From Gnetum montanum (Eukaryota; Streptophyta; Gnetopsida; Gnetales; Gnetaceae), in contig MNCI01036682.1 of NCBI GenBank assembly GCA_015680685.1, positions 62,001-126,000 of the forward strand: a stretch of 64,000 nucleotides of DNA. Direction: 5' to 3'. The translations under genes and the position numbers were made by a program. Positions 32,471 through 44,449 of the stretch are shown here, in pieces. The notes under the pieces were generated by a model that was not told the origin of the DNA, searched no databases, and worked only from the letters and a program-made list of their open reading frames with translations. Within the stretch, counting starts at the first letter, position 1; the number at the start of each line of letters is the position of its first letter.

Positions 32471-35400
32471 AGTTGATTAGGAGGGCCTGCATGATGAAGC
32501 AGATGCTTTAGCCTTGACCTGCACTACCCTGGAGGTGTTCTTATTATGCACAAATGTTTGAGCAGCTGTGATTGAGCATGTGGATCATGATTTGGAGGCC
32601 TACCCCACCTGATACCCGAAGGCATACAATCGGTGCAAGACCCATGAGTGGTTGGATGAGGAGTGGACTATTGGTAAGATTAACACCAAGGAGATGCTTG
32701 CAGCACCACTCTTGTCTCACACCCTGTTTGTGCCACATAGGTATTCATGTTTTGGCTCATGTGGTTACTTGTGTATGCCTTTTAGTTTGTCTTGTTTGCA
32801 TGATGATAACATTGATTTTCATTGTGTTACAATGGTGGTTGCTTTAGGTAAGGTGGCAATGATCATCACGAGTTGCATAGAGGCCACCCTCATCATGAAA
32901 TATGGCAATGTAGAGGATGCGCAACACTGGCTGTGCCACAAAGCACCAAATGCACTAATGGATCGACTTACACATGTTGGGTTGATGGACCTATTTTAGC
33001 CCTTAGCTCAAGTATCTTGATGGCTGAAATGGTCACCATCATCAACTTCTTCAGTAGTGATGTTAAGCAGTTTATCACCTGTGTGTGCAACATGATAGTA
33101 TTGTTGGACCTTAGCAAGGCCTTCTTTGTTGACCCCTTGGACATTCCCATTGATGGCATGACAATTGTTAATAAGGCTAATAGGGAGGTAGACCATACAA
33201 GGGAGATTGAGGATTGGCTAGGGGTTGCTTGATCTCACAAGGGAATCCCTATCAAAGATGTGCTAGTGCTTGAGGTGCAGGAGCTCTACCCTCTATTTCG
33301 TGCTCATACCTTTTCAAAGCTACTCTCCCAAGGAAAGATCCTTGGGGTGGAACAAGCATAGGTAATGAAGGAGGTGTTGCTAAAGGTCATGAGGTTCAAC
33401 TAAGCATCATACATAGCTACCATTCTACATGCAAAAATTTCTAGGCTATGATTCAATCTTTAGGCAAGGTTCCATGTCCATTTTGCATTCTTTGCAAGAT
33501 ACCTACGAAGGTTTGTGGAGCTCTTAGTTGTCCAAGATGATGGACTATGGATGATTCAGGACTATGGGAAATTGTCCAAGCCATGGATCAAGCATATGTT
33601 CTCAACCACATGCATGTAGGACCCTCTAGAGGAGATCAATGAGTCATTATCAGTAACAACCAAGGGTCCCATGGGGCACTTGCATTACTCATGCGATAGT
33701 GCAAGAGAGGGTCCTCCAATTGGCATTGGGGACATAAGAAAGATAGATCGTTATATAGCAGAGATAGTGGGACCATCCAAGGCCAAGATTAAGAGGCCTT
33801 ATCCTCAAGAGGAAGCTAACCTTGAGATTAGGAAGCTAAGCAGCAAAATGATTTGCATCAAGCTTCAAAGCTTGCATGTAGATGTTGCAAGTATGTGTAG
33901 TTTCTAAGATGTCTTAGTTGCATTTATGCATGTATTTTTTATTTTTTATTTTTATGTTTTTTTGCTATGCTATATTGTTAATTAGTTAATAATGTGCTAT
34001 GCATACTAATGTGCTATATGTGTTAATCATAGAAAAAGAAGAGTAGGCTGCCAGAGTAGTGACCGAGGTAGCAGTGGATGAGGTGCCTTCTCAAGCTAAG
34101 GAGGAGGATGCCTAGGGAGATGATCCTCATGAGGCAGTGGAGGTCCTTTAGCACTTGGAGGAAGAGAGATTACTCCATACTGATGGGGATAATTTTGATA
34201 GCTTATTTGATGGTACATAGTTGGGTGAACCCCTTGCACTCATGCCTGAGGGCTTGCTAGGTAATCGACTTGTATTGCCATCTATCATCCCTTCTTTACT
34301 CTAGTATCTTTAATTGTTATTGCATATGCTAATTGTATCTTTATGTTATAGCATCAAATATTCCCACCAGTGGTCCCACATCTACCGATTGCATAGAGCC
34401 ATGGGTAGATATGCCAGATAAATTTTCCTTCATGGAAGATGTCGTTGAGGACATGGTGATCCACATGTAGCAAGTAGACTCGAAGCTTAGTATGTGTGCA
34501 ATGTTTTTGTTTTATGCTATCTTGCTCAAATGCTTGGGTGCTAATATGTGTGTAATACCTATAGGTCCTAATTTGTAGTGGGATCCAAGCAAGGTGACCA
34601 AGGTGGATGTCCTGCTTGACCTTCCTCGTAAAGTTGATTAGGTGCCTTGTAACATGTATGAGGTATTGAAAAAGTGTACAATTTCCTCTGCAAAGGAGTT
34701 GTGGGTCTACAAGTGCTCGAATTATCACTTGTGGAAATGCGTGCATGAACTTAAGGAGAGGGTGACCAGCCAGGATGTGAAGATCAAAGATCTTGAATCT
34801 AGATACAACTTCATAGTGGCTAAGTCATAGGGAGATGGCACTTGGTAGACCTCTAAGATTGAGTATGCCAAATATTGGATAGCTCTTAGAGGTAAGAACA
34901 AGATATTGTGGGAGCTAATAGAGTAGCAACTTCAAATAGACTTGCTCATCGAAAAGAGCCAAGATTGGAAGAACTACAACACAAAGATCTATCGGTAGGG
35001 AAAAAAGTAGAAGAACCACAAGCATCAGTACAAGCAAGAGTGTGACATGTACCTATGATGGTATAAGGGGGAGTTTATCGAACATTGCCACCTAAAAATG
35101 TTTCTTGAGGAAATCAATGGGAAGTAGGCATATGACTTGCTCACATAGCGTGCAGTCATGAGTGACTCTCCTGTAAGGGAGATCATCATCCATTCTGAAG
35201 AGGCCTCTTCTACTACATTGTCGATGGATTTGCCCACATGGATCGATGTGGATAAAGGCAAGACCCTTGAGGGTGTTGACTTTGGCCAGGAGGACTAGAC
35301 ATAACTTTCTAAAGCCGAAATCCTCTAGCACTTGGAGGTTGGCCTAGGAAAGTTACCTCTAGAACTCACTAATGTGGGACCTTCTCAGGTTAGTTTTTTA

Positions 35401-35650
35401 TGGTTTTTGTGCTTTTACTTAGCTTGTATAGTACATGTTTGCTTACTGATTGTGTGTATTTGCTATGATTATGGTGGTAGGTACCAAGTGATGTTGCAAG
35501 CCCCAACAATGCAATGGAGAAAGAAGAAATTTGACCCCCACCTAGTGCCACTAGTTGAGCATGACCAGATGTACCCCCCATTAGGCTTTTTTTGCCATGT
35601 TTTTGTCTTTGATGTTATTCATACTATGCACATTACATTTGATGAATGAT
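32471..35650 (+). pseudogene. Antisense multi-segment gene inside the Tat-like element, copy A
   Basis: Coding-like segments on the plus strand, conserved in copy B at 48010-51140. In order: WLDEEWTIGKINTKEML..HTLFVPH (32650-32740); KYGNVEDAQHWLCHKAPNAL with HVGLMDLF, then DLSKAFFVDPLDIPIDGMTI (32881-33230); YLRRFVELLVVQDDG (33500); a Lys-rich stretch (33670-33900); a charged helical segment ELKERVTSQDVKIKDLESRY (34640-34830); and KGKTLEGVDFGQED (35250). GT...AG gaps separate several (about 33893-34034, 34260-34352, 34499-34563, 35390-35480). The F.DPL.IPIDG part plus coiled coil faintly recalls plant mobile domain proteins carried by some Tat-type elements. Stops and shifts (one near 33000) make it a pseudogene. 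Function unknown. Confidence 0.5.
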
Positions 35651-35759
35651 TATTTGTTATTTGTTATGTGTGATGTGCAAACCTTTTTTTACAATCATTT
35701 ACTATGTTATAATGTAATATGATGAATTAATGTGCTAACTTAGGATTATGCAATGATAG

Positions 35760-36378
35760 TGTTACTAGGCCATTACCGGTCCCATGCTAGTTTAAGGCCA
35801 TAACGGGAGGGCTGATGCTAGTTTTTGGCTATTTTGTGTTACACGTTGCTAGTTTTAAGGCCATAGTGGGCCAAGGCTTTTAGTTTAAGGCCATTTTGGG
35901 CCATAGTAATAGTTTAAGGCCATTTCGGGCTAGGCATTACTAGTTTAAGGCTATTCTAGGCCATGGCGATAGTTTAGGATCATTTTGGGCCTAGGTGATA
36001 GTGGTAGTTTTAGGCCATTTCGGCCAGCGTGTGTTGCTAGTTTAAGGCCATTTGGGGCCGTAGGGACAAAATTAAAAGTGATAGTTTTAGGTCATTTTGG
36101 ACTGCAGATTACTAGTTTAGGGCCATCCTAGGTTGCAATGTTACCAATTTAAAGCCATGATGGGCCGTGAAGATAGTTTTAGGCCATTCTAGGCTACAAC
36201 AATAGGGATCAAGGGTGATAGTTTAAGGCCATTTTGGGTCACAACGTTGCTAGTTTTAAGGCCATGGTGGGCTGAAGCTGCTAGTTTAGGGTCATCTTGG
36301 GGTGCAATGATAGTTTAAGGCCATTCTAGGCCACAATGTTGCTAGTTTAGGGCCATGGCAGGCTACGTATTGCTATCT
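35760..36378. repeat. Minisatellite 2, copy A
   Basis: About 20 units of roughly 25-35 bp with core GCTAGTTTAAGGCCATTTTG followed by GGCC and a variable tail. It shares the GCTAGTTTAA start with minisatellite 1. The copy B array is at 51310-51815. Confidence 0.85.
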
Positions 36379-36968
36379 CTCTTTTCGTGATTTTGGATTT
36401 TATGATTTTTGTGCATTTTGATGTTTTTTTTAATAAGTAGGAAAGTATGAACTAACCAAGTGAGTGCATAAACTAAGTGGATGAATGTGTAAACAAAGCA
36501 ATAACAAAGCAAATAAATGCATAAACAAAGTGAAATGATGCATACTCTAAGTAATCAAGCTAAATGTAAATGTGTAAAAAAATGCAATATAAGTAAAAGG
36601 TAAAACACATGGAGTGTAAAAGTAAAGGACAGGTAGGCACCTAGTATGTTTCAGGCTAAGGGGGGGGGGGGGGGGGGGGTACCTTAGTTGCATAGTTGCT
36701 TCCTAATCTAGTGTGGGTTAGGGGGCGTGTAGGGCCTAGATTGCACTATTCAGTAGTCTCCTTGATCCTCGCTTGCTACATTGAAAGGAAATTTTTCCCA
36801 AATGGCATCCTTCAGTAGGTCGTTGGCTTCTTTTATCTTTTCAAGTACATTAGCCTCATGTGTTTCACTATTGTCCTTTTCTATGGATGCATCATCAAGG
36901 AACTCCACCTGTAACTCTTACTCTATATCGATGTTGTTGATAGCCAAAGGGTAGCATTATCACCATGG
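36379..36968. other. Spacer with a 20-G run between minisatellite and protease, copy A
   Basis: AAACAAAGC-type repeats, then a G20 run at 36660-36679 followed by TACCTTAGTTGCA. Copy B has the same context with GGGGGG (52086-52091). No gene seen. Confidence 0.5.
36660..36679. repeat. Homopolymer run of 20 G
   Basis: Uninterrupted G on the plus strand; six G at the equivalent site of copy B. It may be inflated or deflated by sequencing error. Confidence 0.7.
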
Positions 36969-36999
36969 ATGATAACTTCACCACTTTTGTATGAAAGGT

Positions 37000-37420
37000 G
37001 GATTTCCTATTGGATTGGAAAGGAAATGGCTCATAATTGGGCCAGCCATAGCCTGCCTAAAATTAAGTTAAAGCTTGGCATTCCCTCCATGATGATAAAT
37101 TCAGTAGTGGTTGGGAATTGTTCCCTTGCCATAAAGGCTATGGTTACAGTGCCTCTAATGATGACATCTAACTCATTGAAGGATTTTAGGCACATGGTTT
37201 TTGTTGGCTTGATTTGGTCCATGAGGCCTAACTTATCGATGATAGTGTATGGGATAACATTGTTGCTGCCCCATCGTCAACATGCACTCTCTGAATCTTG
37301 CATTGTCCAACATGTATGGTGATGAACATGGGAGCTGTTATGACCTTACCCTTCTCAGGGTTGACCTTAATTGCTTCATCATGAAATGCTAGGGATGTGG
37401 AACTCGATTCCTATGGTGCA
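37000..37420 (-). pseudogene. Protease of Tat-like copy A, broken
   Basis: The minus-strand frame 37222-37031 encodes MDQIKPTKTMCLKSFNELDV and then FIIMEGMPSFNLILGRLWLA, the C-terminal half of a Tat-type retropepsin (family pattern F...YN.ILGR.WL). The catalytic half at 37230-37340 is frame-shifted. The complete equivalent is at 52433-52786. The long opposite-strand frame at 37397-38011 is a shadow. Confidence 0.7.
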
Positions 37421-38039
37421 AGGGGCAACATTACTACGTGGATGGAGTTCTCATTTGTAGGGATGTCCTTCATGATAGGAATGGAGGTCAACATCTACAC
37501 TAGTGCTTCATGGTGGGTAGATGAGGTCATGAATAGGTCATACAGGCTCAACATTGTGTTCTTTTGTTTTAGCACTTGCTTAACTTGGGCTAATGCATCT
37601 ACAAAGTCTTTGCCATTAGCCATGTTTTTATTGGCCTTGACTTCTTCCATATGCCCTAAGACACGGATCTCTCGTAGAGGCGACTTAGGCTTAGTCAGCT
37701 TGGCCTATGCAAGGGCCTCAGTGCTTGGTTGTGATTTACTAGTCATGGCCTATTTAGTTGCCTTGACCATGGGGACTGCAAATATGGGTACCAGCTTTGG
37801 TGGACCTAGCATTCCTTGGTCTCAACATTGCCTAACCATTTTTTCTATGAGACACTCATTGGGCCTCCTGTGTTTCCACCTAGGAAATCTACCCATGTTG
37901 CCAATGGAGTTAGCTCTTGGACAAGAAAGGATTGATGCATTGTCCATTACTAGTCCTTGGGTAGGCGAGGAGCTAGCATGTTATAGTATCTTAATGACAA
38001 AGGATGGCTAAATAATTGTTTTTCTGACATGCTATGAAA

Positions 38040-40400
38040 CCCTAATCATGAAGGGCATTGTAGGTGCTTGAGGTGGCACTCTAACAACAAAAGGAGGCCT
38101 CGAACCCATGGGGGCTGAGAAGACCGTCATGCTACTAGGGGGCATAGGGACCATGAATGGCTACTGCACTAGTTCTAGGTTGTCATTAACACTGATAGCA
38201 TTTATGACATAGTTGGCATTGTTTGCATTTAGAGGGTCCTTGTACACCCTCATATATTGGTTCTAAGGTTTAACTAGGTTAGCAGTGTCAAGTACCAACT
38301 CACCTTTGTCAATCATTCTTTGGAGATCATCTTGTAAGGCTATGCAAAAATTAGGGTTGTGATTAGGTAGCTGGTGGTAGTGGTAGAACCAATCTAGCCT
38401 AAAATGTTTTGGGACTAGGGGCTCATTCGGTGCTATTGACACAGGATTCCTTAGGAGCTCACAATATCTATCATGTATTTTGTGAGCATCTTCAGACATA
38501 TGCTTATACTAGATATGTCCAACCTTTAATATTTGGTCCAATAGTTTTGAAGGCTTTAATGGTAGTGGGGTGTACTTGGAGTGATCCTTGTGCTCAAAGT
38601 TAGGCCTTGGAGCAACTTACGCTATGACCATTGGTGACGTGGGCTAGTTGGTTGCCATAGTGCTAGGTTTGGTAGCTTTGTTGTTAGCCAGGGCTCTAGG
38701 TTGCCTAGCCATTGACCTCAGGTTGGTTGTTTTGGCCTCTTTAGCCATAGTCCATTGAATTTTGCTTTCCCTTATCCTTTTCCTTCCTTGCATGTAGGTT
38801 TTTGTAGGCCATGTAGGCCAGGTTTTTTCTGGCTTTGGCTACATCCTATATGCTCTTGGTCTAGGAAAAGGCTTGGCTTAGAGATTACGGGTCCATGTAG
38901 TATAGCTTTAACTTTATGAAGTCATTGACTACACCCTTAAAGATGGCCAGGAGGTGTGTTTTGGCTATTGGCTCTTGTATTTCATTTAACAAGGTGCTCC
39001 AACGTTGAATGAATTTTTGTATAGGCTCTAGGTGGCCTTTCTTGATTTGTATCAGTTGGTCCAGAGTGGTTTCTAGCTTTAAGTTGTACTTGAAGCATGT
39101 CATGAATTACCTTAGAAGATCCTCCAAAGATGAGATAGAGCTTCTGGGCAATGCATGGTACCAGTCTAATGCCTTGCCAATAAGTGACATAGTAAACATG
39201 CATATGATGACATGTGGTCATGCTTGCAATTGTAAACACTTCAACCTAAATGTAACTAGATGTGCGTTGGGATCCTCCTCATCATTGTATTTTCTGAACT
39301 AAGGTAGTGGGACCTTGGTCAAGAGGGTTAGCGGTGGATCACAGGACTGATAGGGTCATCCTAGTAAAAGTCCAACACTTTGACAATTTCAGAGGAGATG
39401 ACCTTAATCTACTTCACCTCTTCTATGAGGCTTTGAATCATCTAGAATACCGAGTCTAAGTTGTGAGATGTTCTAGTCGACTACATTGGTGGCGTGACTT
39501 ATTGTTGCACTAACTATGTAGTCCATGACCTTGTTGCAGGTTGCAAAATCACCAAATGGGCTTGATGTATGGGTTGTGCTATAGGGACAATGATCAAGGC
39601 ATGCAATGCATATGTGGGTTGGGTCGACACTAGGGGCATTGATGAGATAGGCAAGATGTAGGGTGCCTAAGTTGCATGGGGCCTAGAGATGGGCCCTATG
39701 TGCAAGTGTGGTTGAGTTGATGTAGTTGCATTGGGTAGTGATGGCTGGACAAGTGGCAATGATGCCATGAAGGGTAAGCTAAAGGAAGCTAGTGCATCAA
39801 GATGTGTCTGGTGCATTGCTATAATGGACGTTGACCTAGATGGCGATGTTGGTGTTATGACCATTTCAAAAAGAACAAGTGAATAGGACTGCAGAAGAGC
39901 CATTCTAGAGGTTGCTTGTTCGAAGATGGTATGGAAGGAGCCCTCATGCTTGAACTGAGCTTTGAACTCAACTGCTTTTTCTTATAGGGGTTCTTCATAG
40001 TCTGTTCCTACTTCTTGGTCACTCGTTCAGATAAGCTAGGCTAACATCAAATGGTAGGGCTCTATGAGTTGGATGATGTCAAGTGAAAAGGGGATGTACT
40101 CTTGTCCATCTCAATGAATCAATTTGTAGCCTCGCTTTTCTTCCATGTCTAAGTGGGCTACGCATAGCCCTACTTGAATCTTTGCACAAATGAAGTTGTA
40201 TTGTTCATCACTTAGTGTGGTGTGCTTTGGGTCTTGACCACATAGCCTAAGAGATTGCATTGGCTTTGCCATTATAGGATTCCTAGGGTTGTCAATCCTG
40301 GTCTCTTGTTGGATGGGCAAGACAATGAGTGTGCTCAAGATTGATGTTAAGGCTATTTAGAATTCATAAATGTGGATCAAGTTGTAAGAGGGTAGGAAAA
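38040..40400 (-). pseudogene. Gag of Tat-like copy A, nearly full length but broken
   Basis: Minus strand. The N-terminal part at 40338-40111 has LRLCGQDPKHTTLSDEQYNF. The capsid core at 39103-38885 has LDQLIQIKKGHLEPIQKFIQ and RWSTLLNEIQEP, matching the gypsy Gag pattern of a Q/K-E-S..F..RW stretch. The C-terminal part at 38499-38263 has WFYHYHQLPNHNPNFCIALQ, matching the Y-C-x-H-H-x-H-C-type segment of Tat Gags. Frameshifts separate the parts. It would form the packaging particle. Confidence 0.75.
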
Positions 40401-40786
40401 AAGTTGTTAATTGCAAAAATGACTAACTTTGCTAACTACGCTATTTATGCTAAGAGCTAACTATGCTCTCTATGTTGAGGGCCAACTACGCTCTCTACAT
40501 TGAGAGCTAACTATGCTCTCATTACTAGCGTCAAGGATTTGGCTAGCTGCATGAATGTGTGCTCTAGGGTTGCTATGCAGTGTTCCAAGGAAACCAATGA
40601 TGGGGTCCAATCCACATCAACTGGTTAGTAGACAATACCTATGCTAGCCTAAGATCTAGCTACTACTGTGCATGCAGTAGGTCCACAAGGGTGTTATGAT
40701 CTACATTAGCTCAAAGCCAGCAACGATGATGCAGAGGCATGCAAGACAACCACCAATGAACTCTAAAAAAAGAAAATGGTTTTGGT
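40401..40786 (-). other. Leader between gag and primer site, copy A
   Basis: Holds at least four CTA(C/T)GCTCTCTA motifs at 40434-40525. No coding evidence. Confidence 0.5.
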
Positions 40787-40802
40787 TCTCCTTCTAGCAC
40801 CA
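40787..40802 (-). other. Primer-binding site beside LTR-b
   Basis: Minus strand TGGTGCTAGAAGGAGA, five bases inside the LTR end. The initial TGG is the expected complement of a tRNA CCA end. The same site occurs at 55207-55223. Confidence 0.7.
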
Positions 40803-40807
40803 AAAAT

Positions 40808-41628
40808 TGTAATGACTAAAAACGTTGACGATTAGAACACCGAGGTCAATAGGTGCATAGCCTAACCCCAAATCTATGTGAGGACTTGCTAGAGATGGAG
40901 ATGGGATGCCCTAAATGATCTTGTTAGTCGAATAGGAACTTACCAAATGTAACTGGGATGCAGCATGGTTAGCTACGATGCTAATGTGAAACGGTGCTAA
41001 GTGTTCGAGTAGTGTCAATGATGTCAATGATGTTGATGGGGTCAAGTCTAGGCAAGTTTTTTCGGTGAAAACGAGGATGCCAACATGCGTAGACCATCAC
41101 CCAAGTGTAGTTTTAGGTGCAGTTATGTAGTGAAATAGTGAAAAATGCAAATAAAATGCTAAAAGTGCAAAGAGAAAGAGAGAGAAGTAGAACACCACCC
41201 TAAATGGGGTTGAGTGTAGTTAACACCAAAAGGGGTTAGAAGGTACATGGTGTATAATAGGTGCAGTGGACAGCGTAGTCATAGTCTCAAGGGTGTCTAG
41301 CCATGAAGACTAGCATTCCACTAGGGTGTTTGCATCTACCAATTTGGCTACCATGATGTACCATGGGTTGCGGTGTTCAGGTGGACTATGGAGAGCTACA
41401 ATGATCTACAACTTTGCTGATATGCCTTGCTTCTCTCTCAACTGATCTTTGGGTTTACCAATGCCAAGAGTGAGCCATCTCTCAAATTTGCCAATGCTTC
41501 AATTTTTTGCCAACCCAGATTTTTGTCCACCCTAAAAATGTTGAGGGCAAGGGTACTTATAGGATGAGGTTTAGCATGAAATGCAGGGTGAATGCCACAT
41601 GGCAAAGGGAATGGTTGAAACTATGTTA
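40808..41628 (-). repeat. Tat-like LTR-b (middle), truncated
   Basis: Begins TGTAATGACTAAAAACG and follows LTR-a closely to about 41628 (equivalent to 27190). It then jumps to the equivalent of 29118, so the U3 half, polypurine tract and adjacent interior are deleted. Confidence 0.8.
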
Positions 41629-41799
41629 TGAGGCCAAGATGCTGCAAGTGCTCCAAAGACTATATAGGTGGAAAGAGCTCCATTTTGGGACTATAGCATG
41701 CTCTCTCACGTGATGTAGGAGGGGGAGGGGGGTAAGGGTGATGCTTGCTCACTTGCTTGCAGGAGGATGAAAAGAATTCTTAGTGGCTAACCACGAACC

Positions 41800-42145
41800 T
41801 AGTTTAAGGTCTTAGTAGATCATGGCTTTGCTAGTTTAAGGTCCTAGCAGACCGTGAACCCAATTTAAGGTCATGGTAGACTATGCTATGCTAGTTTATT
41901 GTCCTAGCAGACTATTGTTTACTAGTTTAGCATCATAGCGAATGAATTCTATGCTACTTTAGCATCGTAGTGGACGGGCTGCTATCCCAATTTATCATCA
42001 TGTCCTAAGGATGAATGCAATGTGATTTAAATGTCATAGTAGATAGATGGTGTGTGTGTGCTTGTTTAACATCATAGTGAATGAGCTATGCCAATTTAGC
42101 ATCATAGCGGACATGTTGTGCCAATTTAGTATCATAGTAGATGAA
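41800..42145. repeat. Minisatellite 1, copy B
   Basis: Units like CTAGTTTAAGGTCCTAGCAGA and AATTTAGCATCATAGCGGA, shorter array than copy A. Lies directly after the integrase end. Confidence 0.8.
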
Positions 42146-42239
42146 TGATTATCCTGCTTGATTAATGTGTGATGCCATATGTTAGATGTAATACAACTTT
42201 AGGTACGAATGATTCATTGGATTGACAAACTCATTTTCA

Positions 42240-43150
42240 TCTTGATCAGCAAGCTTGAATGCTTTGTTGTTGTAGGCCTTAGTGACTAGGAAAGGCCCTT
42301 CCTAGTTAGCCAAGAAATTATCCACAAGTTTATGAACAGCCTTGAGGACTAGGTCCCCTTTCCTAATAGGGCATTGATGCCAGTTGTGATGGTGCTTTTG
42401 CTATTGGTTTTCTTGGTACCATTTAACGTAATCAAGCATGCATATGTGCTCCTCTATTGAGTCAGGGTTGATGGTTCTCAACTCATTATTCTGACATGTT
42501 GTTATTCGATGCGTCATGTGTTAGGCCCAAAGTGCATAGACTAGTTGCTCATGCTATCGTCGTTTGCTAGTGCTTAGCATTTTCTTGAGAAAGTTGATGA
42601 TGACCTTGTTAATGGCTTTTGCTTGGTCATTTACATGAGGGTAGTATGGCAATGAAAAGGAATGCTTGATGTGAAAGTGCTCACAAAAGGCTTTAGTTTT
42701 GGCACTACTAAACTGTGGCTCATCATTTGTTACTATGATCATGGGTAAGCTAAAATGGGTCACTATGTTATCTAACATGAATTTACAAACCTATTACGAT
42801 GTTGTCTTCCTAAGGTGGATAGCTTCAACCCATTTAGTGAAATACTCCATTACAGTTATTATGAAGCTATGCCCTACAGAGGACTTAGGCATTATGGATC
42901 TGATGATGTCTAAGCCCCAACGTTGGAACGACAACGTGATTTACATTGTATGCAGTCTAGTTGGTGGCACGTGCATTAAGTTGCCATGCTGCTAATAAAT
43001 GTCGCACATTTTGACCTTTGAGATGCAATCACACTTTATGTAAGGCCAATAATAGCTTAGCCATCTAATTTTTGTGGCCATTTCAATAGGTGCTACCTCC
43101 ACATAGTCCCCTGTAGACTTGCTTAATGATCATTTGCGCTTCACTATTGC
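42240..43150 (-). pseudogene. Integrase of Tat-like copy B, broken
   Basis: Minus strand. A zinc-finger remnant near 43140-42960 (YRGLCG ... HLKGQNV), core entry near 42920-42800 (WGLDII, SFIITVMEYFTKWVEAI), and core at 42778-42554 (FSLPMIIVTNDEPQFSSAK, then YYPHVNDQAKAINKVIINFL). The usual D-N-G-x-Q-F is N-D-E-P-Q-F here. Stops interrupt the reading. A C-terminal part follows to about 42240. Confidence 0.8.
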
Positions 43151-43389
43151 TTATGCAGGTTAGCAGTATGCCATTGTAGGATCTGTGACATAATGTGTTA
43201 TCACCTACAATGACATACTATGATGAATGTTTGTGCACTACGTCCTTTTGGGCAGTAGTTAAATGTTGTGGAGGCTCACCCTGTAGAAGGTATGCCTTCA
43301 TGTCATCATACCACAACTTTGCATGGGTTGTGCTTACTATGGCTATGGATGCAACATTGCTCATTTACATGATAGGCATAGTGTAATCC

Positions 43390-44440
43390 ACCATCAACCT
43401 GGGCAATGTATCAAACATGCTAGGCATGATGCTAAGGGCTAACGTTGCTAGTGCATCGGCAATGGCATTTTCATTTTAGGGAATATGTTGGACATCAGCA
43501 ATTGCAAAGTGTTGAAGTAGGTGTTGTGCTAGGTCACAATAAGGCTATAAATGTTATGCCTTGTAGGCATAAACCTTTATTACCTAGTTGACCACTAATT
43601 TTGAGTCACCTTGGATCATTATGTGTTGGATCCCTAGGTTGTATGTTGCAAGAATACCTTGGAGGAGACCTTCGCACTCTACCATGTTATTAGTGTAAGG
43701 AAATGTGAAATGATATGTGAAGGGTTGGATCTTCCTAGAGGGAAACATGATAATAGTAGTGGTGCTACCCCCTTGAAAAGTTGAAGCTTTGTCAAAATTA
43801 GGAGTGCCTCATAGTTGTGAGGCACTTGGCTAATGCTACTAATGTGCTTGTCTAGAAATTTCGGGTCTATAGTGGCTTGATTGTTAACTGGCAAAGCCGT
43901 AAGTTTTGTAGCTATAGCTTGACCTTTTGTGAAGGCTTGCATGATGTAGTGTAGGTCAAACTCCATTGTTATTGCTTTCCACCATGCAGTGTGACTACTT
44001 TCGTAGATATTTGTTGTTATGGATTGAAGTACATTGTTTTTGTAAATGATATTAACTTAATTGCAGAAGAGGTAATGCCTTTACTTATTTAGTGAGAAGA
44101 CTAGGGCAAGGTAGTTCTTTTCCACATCATTTTATTTCACCTCATGGGCTACTAATGCATGGCTTAGGTAGTAAACTGGGACCTTTGCACCATCATCTCA
44201 CTTTTGGCAAAGCAAAGAGGCAATGGATGTGTTAGAAGTGACAAGGTAGATGTAAAAATGTTTATCTCCTTACGGAGGGTGAACCACAGGTAGTGGGGCC
44301 AGCTCTTGCTTAAGGTTGTCAAATGTTTATTGACATTGAGCTGTCCACTCAAAGTGGTCTCCTTTCTTGAGAAGATGTTGGATTGGTTGTAAATTATTAA
44401 TTAACCAAGCAATAAATGTGCATATGAATTGTAGTATACC
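43390..44440 (-). pseudogene. Dual RNase H region of Tat-like copy B, broken
   Basis: Minus strand. The first RNase H/connection near 44170-43870 reads YYLSHALVAHEVK, RHYLF and then MEFDLHYIMQAFTKGQAIAT. A second RNase H near 43650-43400 reads DSKLVVN, then HIP.NENAIADALATLALS. A second (archaeal-type) RNase H after the first is a known mark of Tat-clade elements. Several stops are present. Confidence 0.75.
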
Positions 44441-44449
44441 TTAGAAACC

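Noticed and set aside
37397-38011. 204-codon plus-strand frame opposite Tat-like gag/protease
   Set aside because: It is antisense to recognisable Gag-protease text, its equivalent in copy B is broken into short frames, and it shows no domain. Treated as a shadow.
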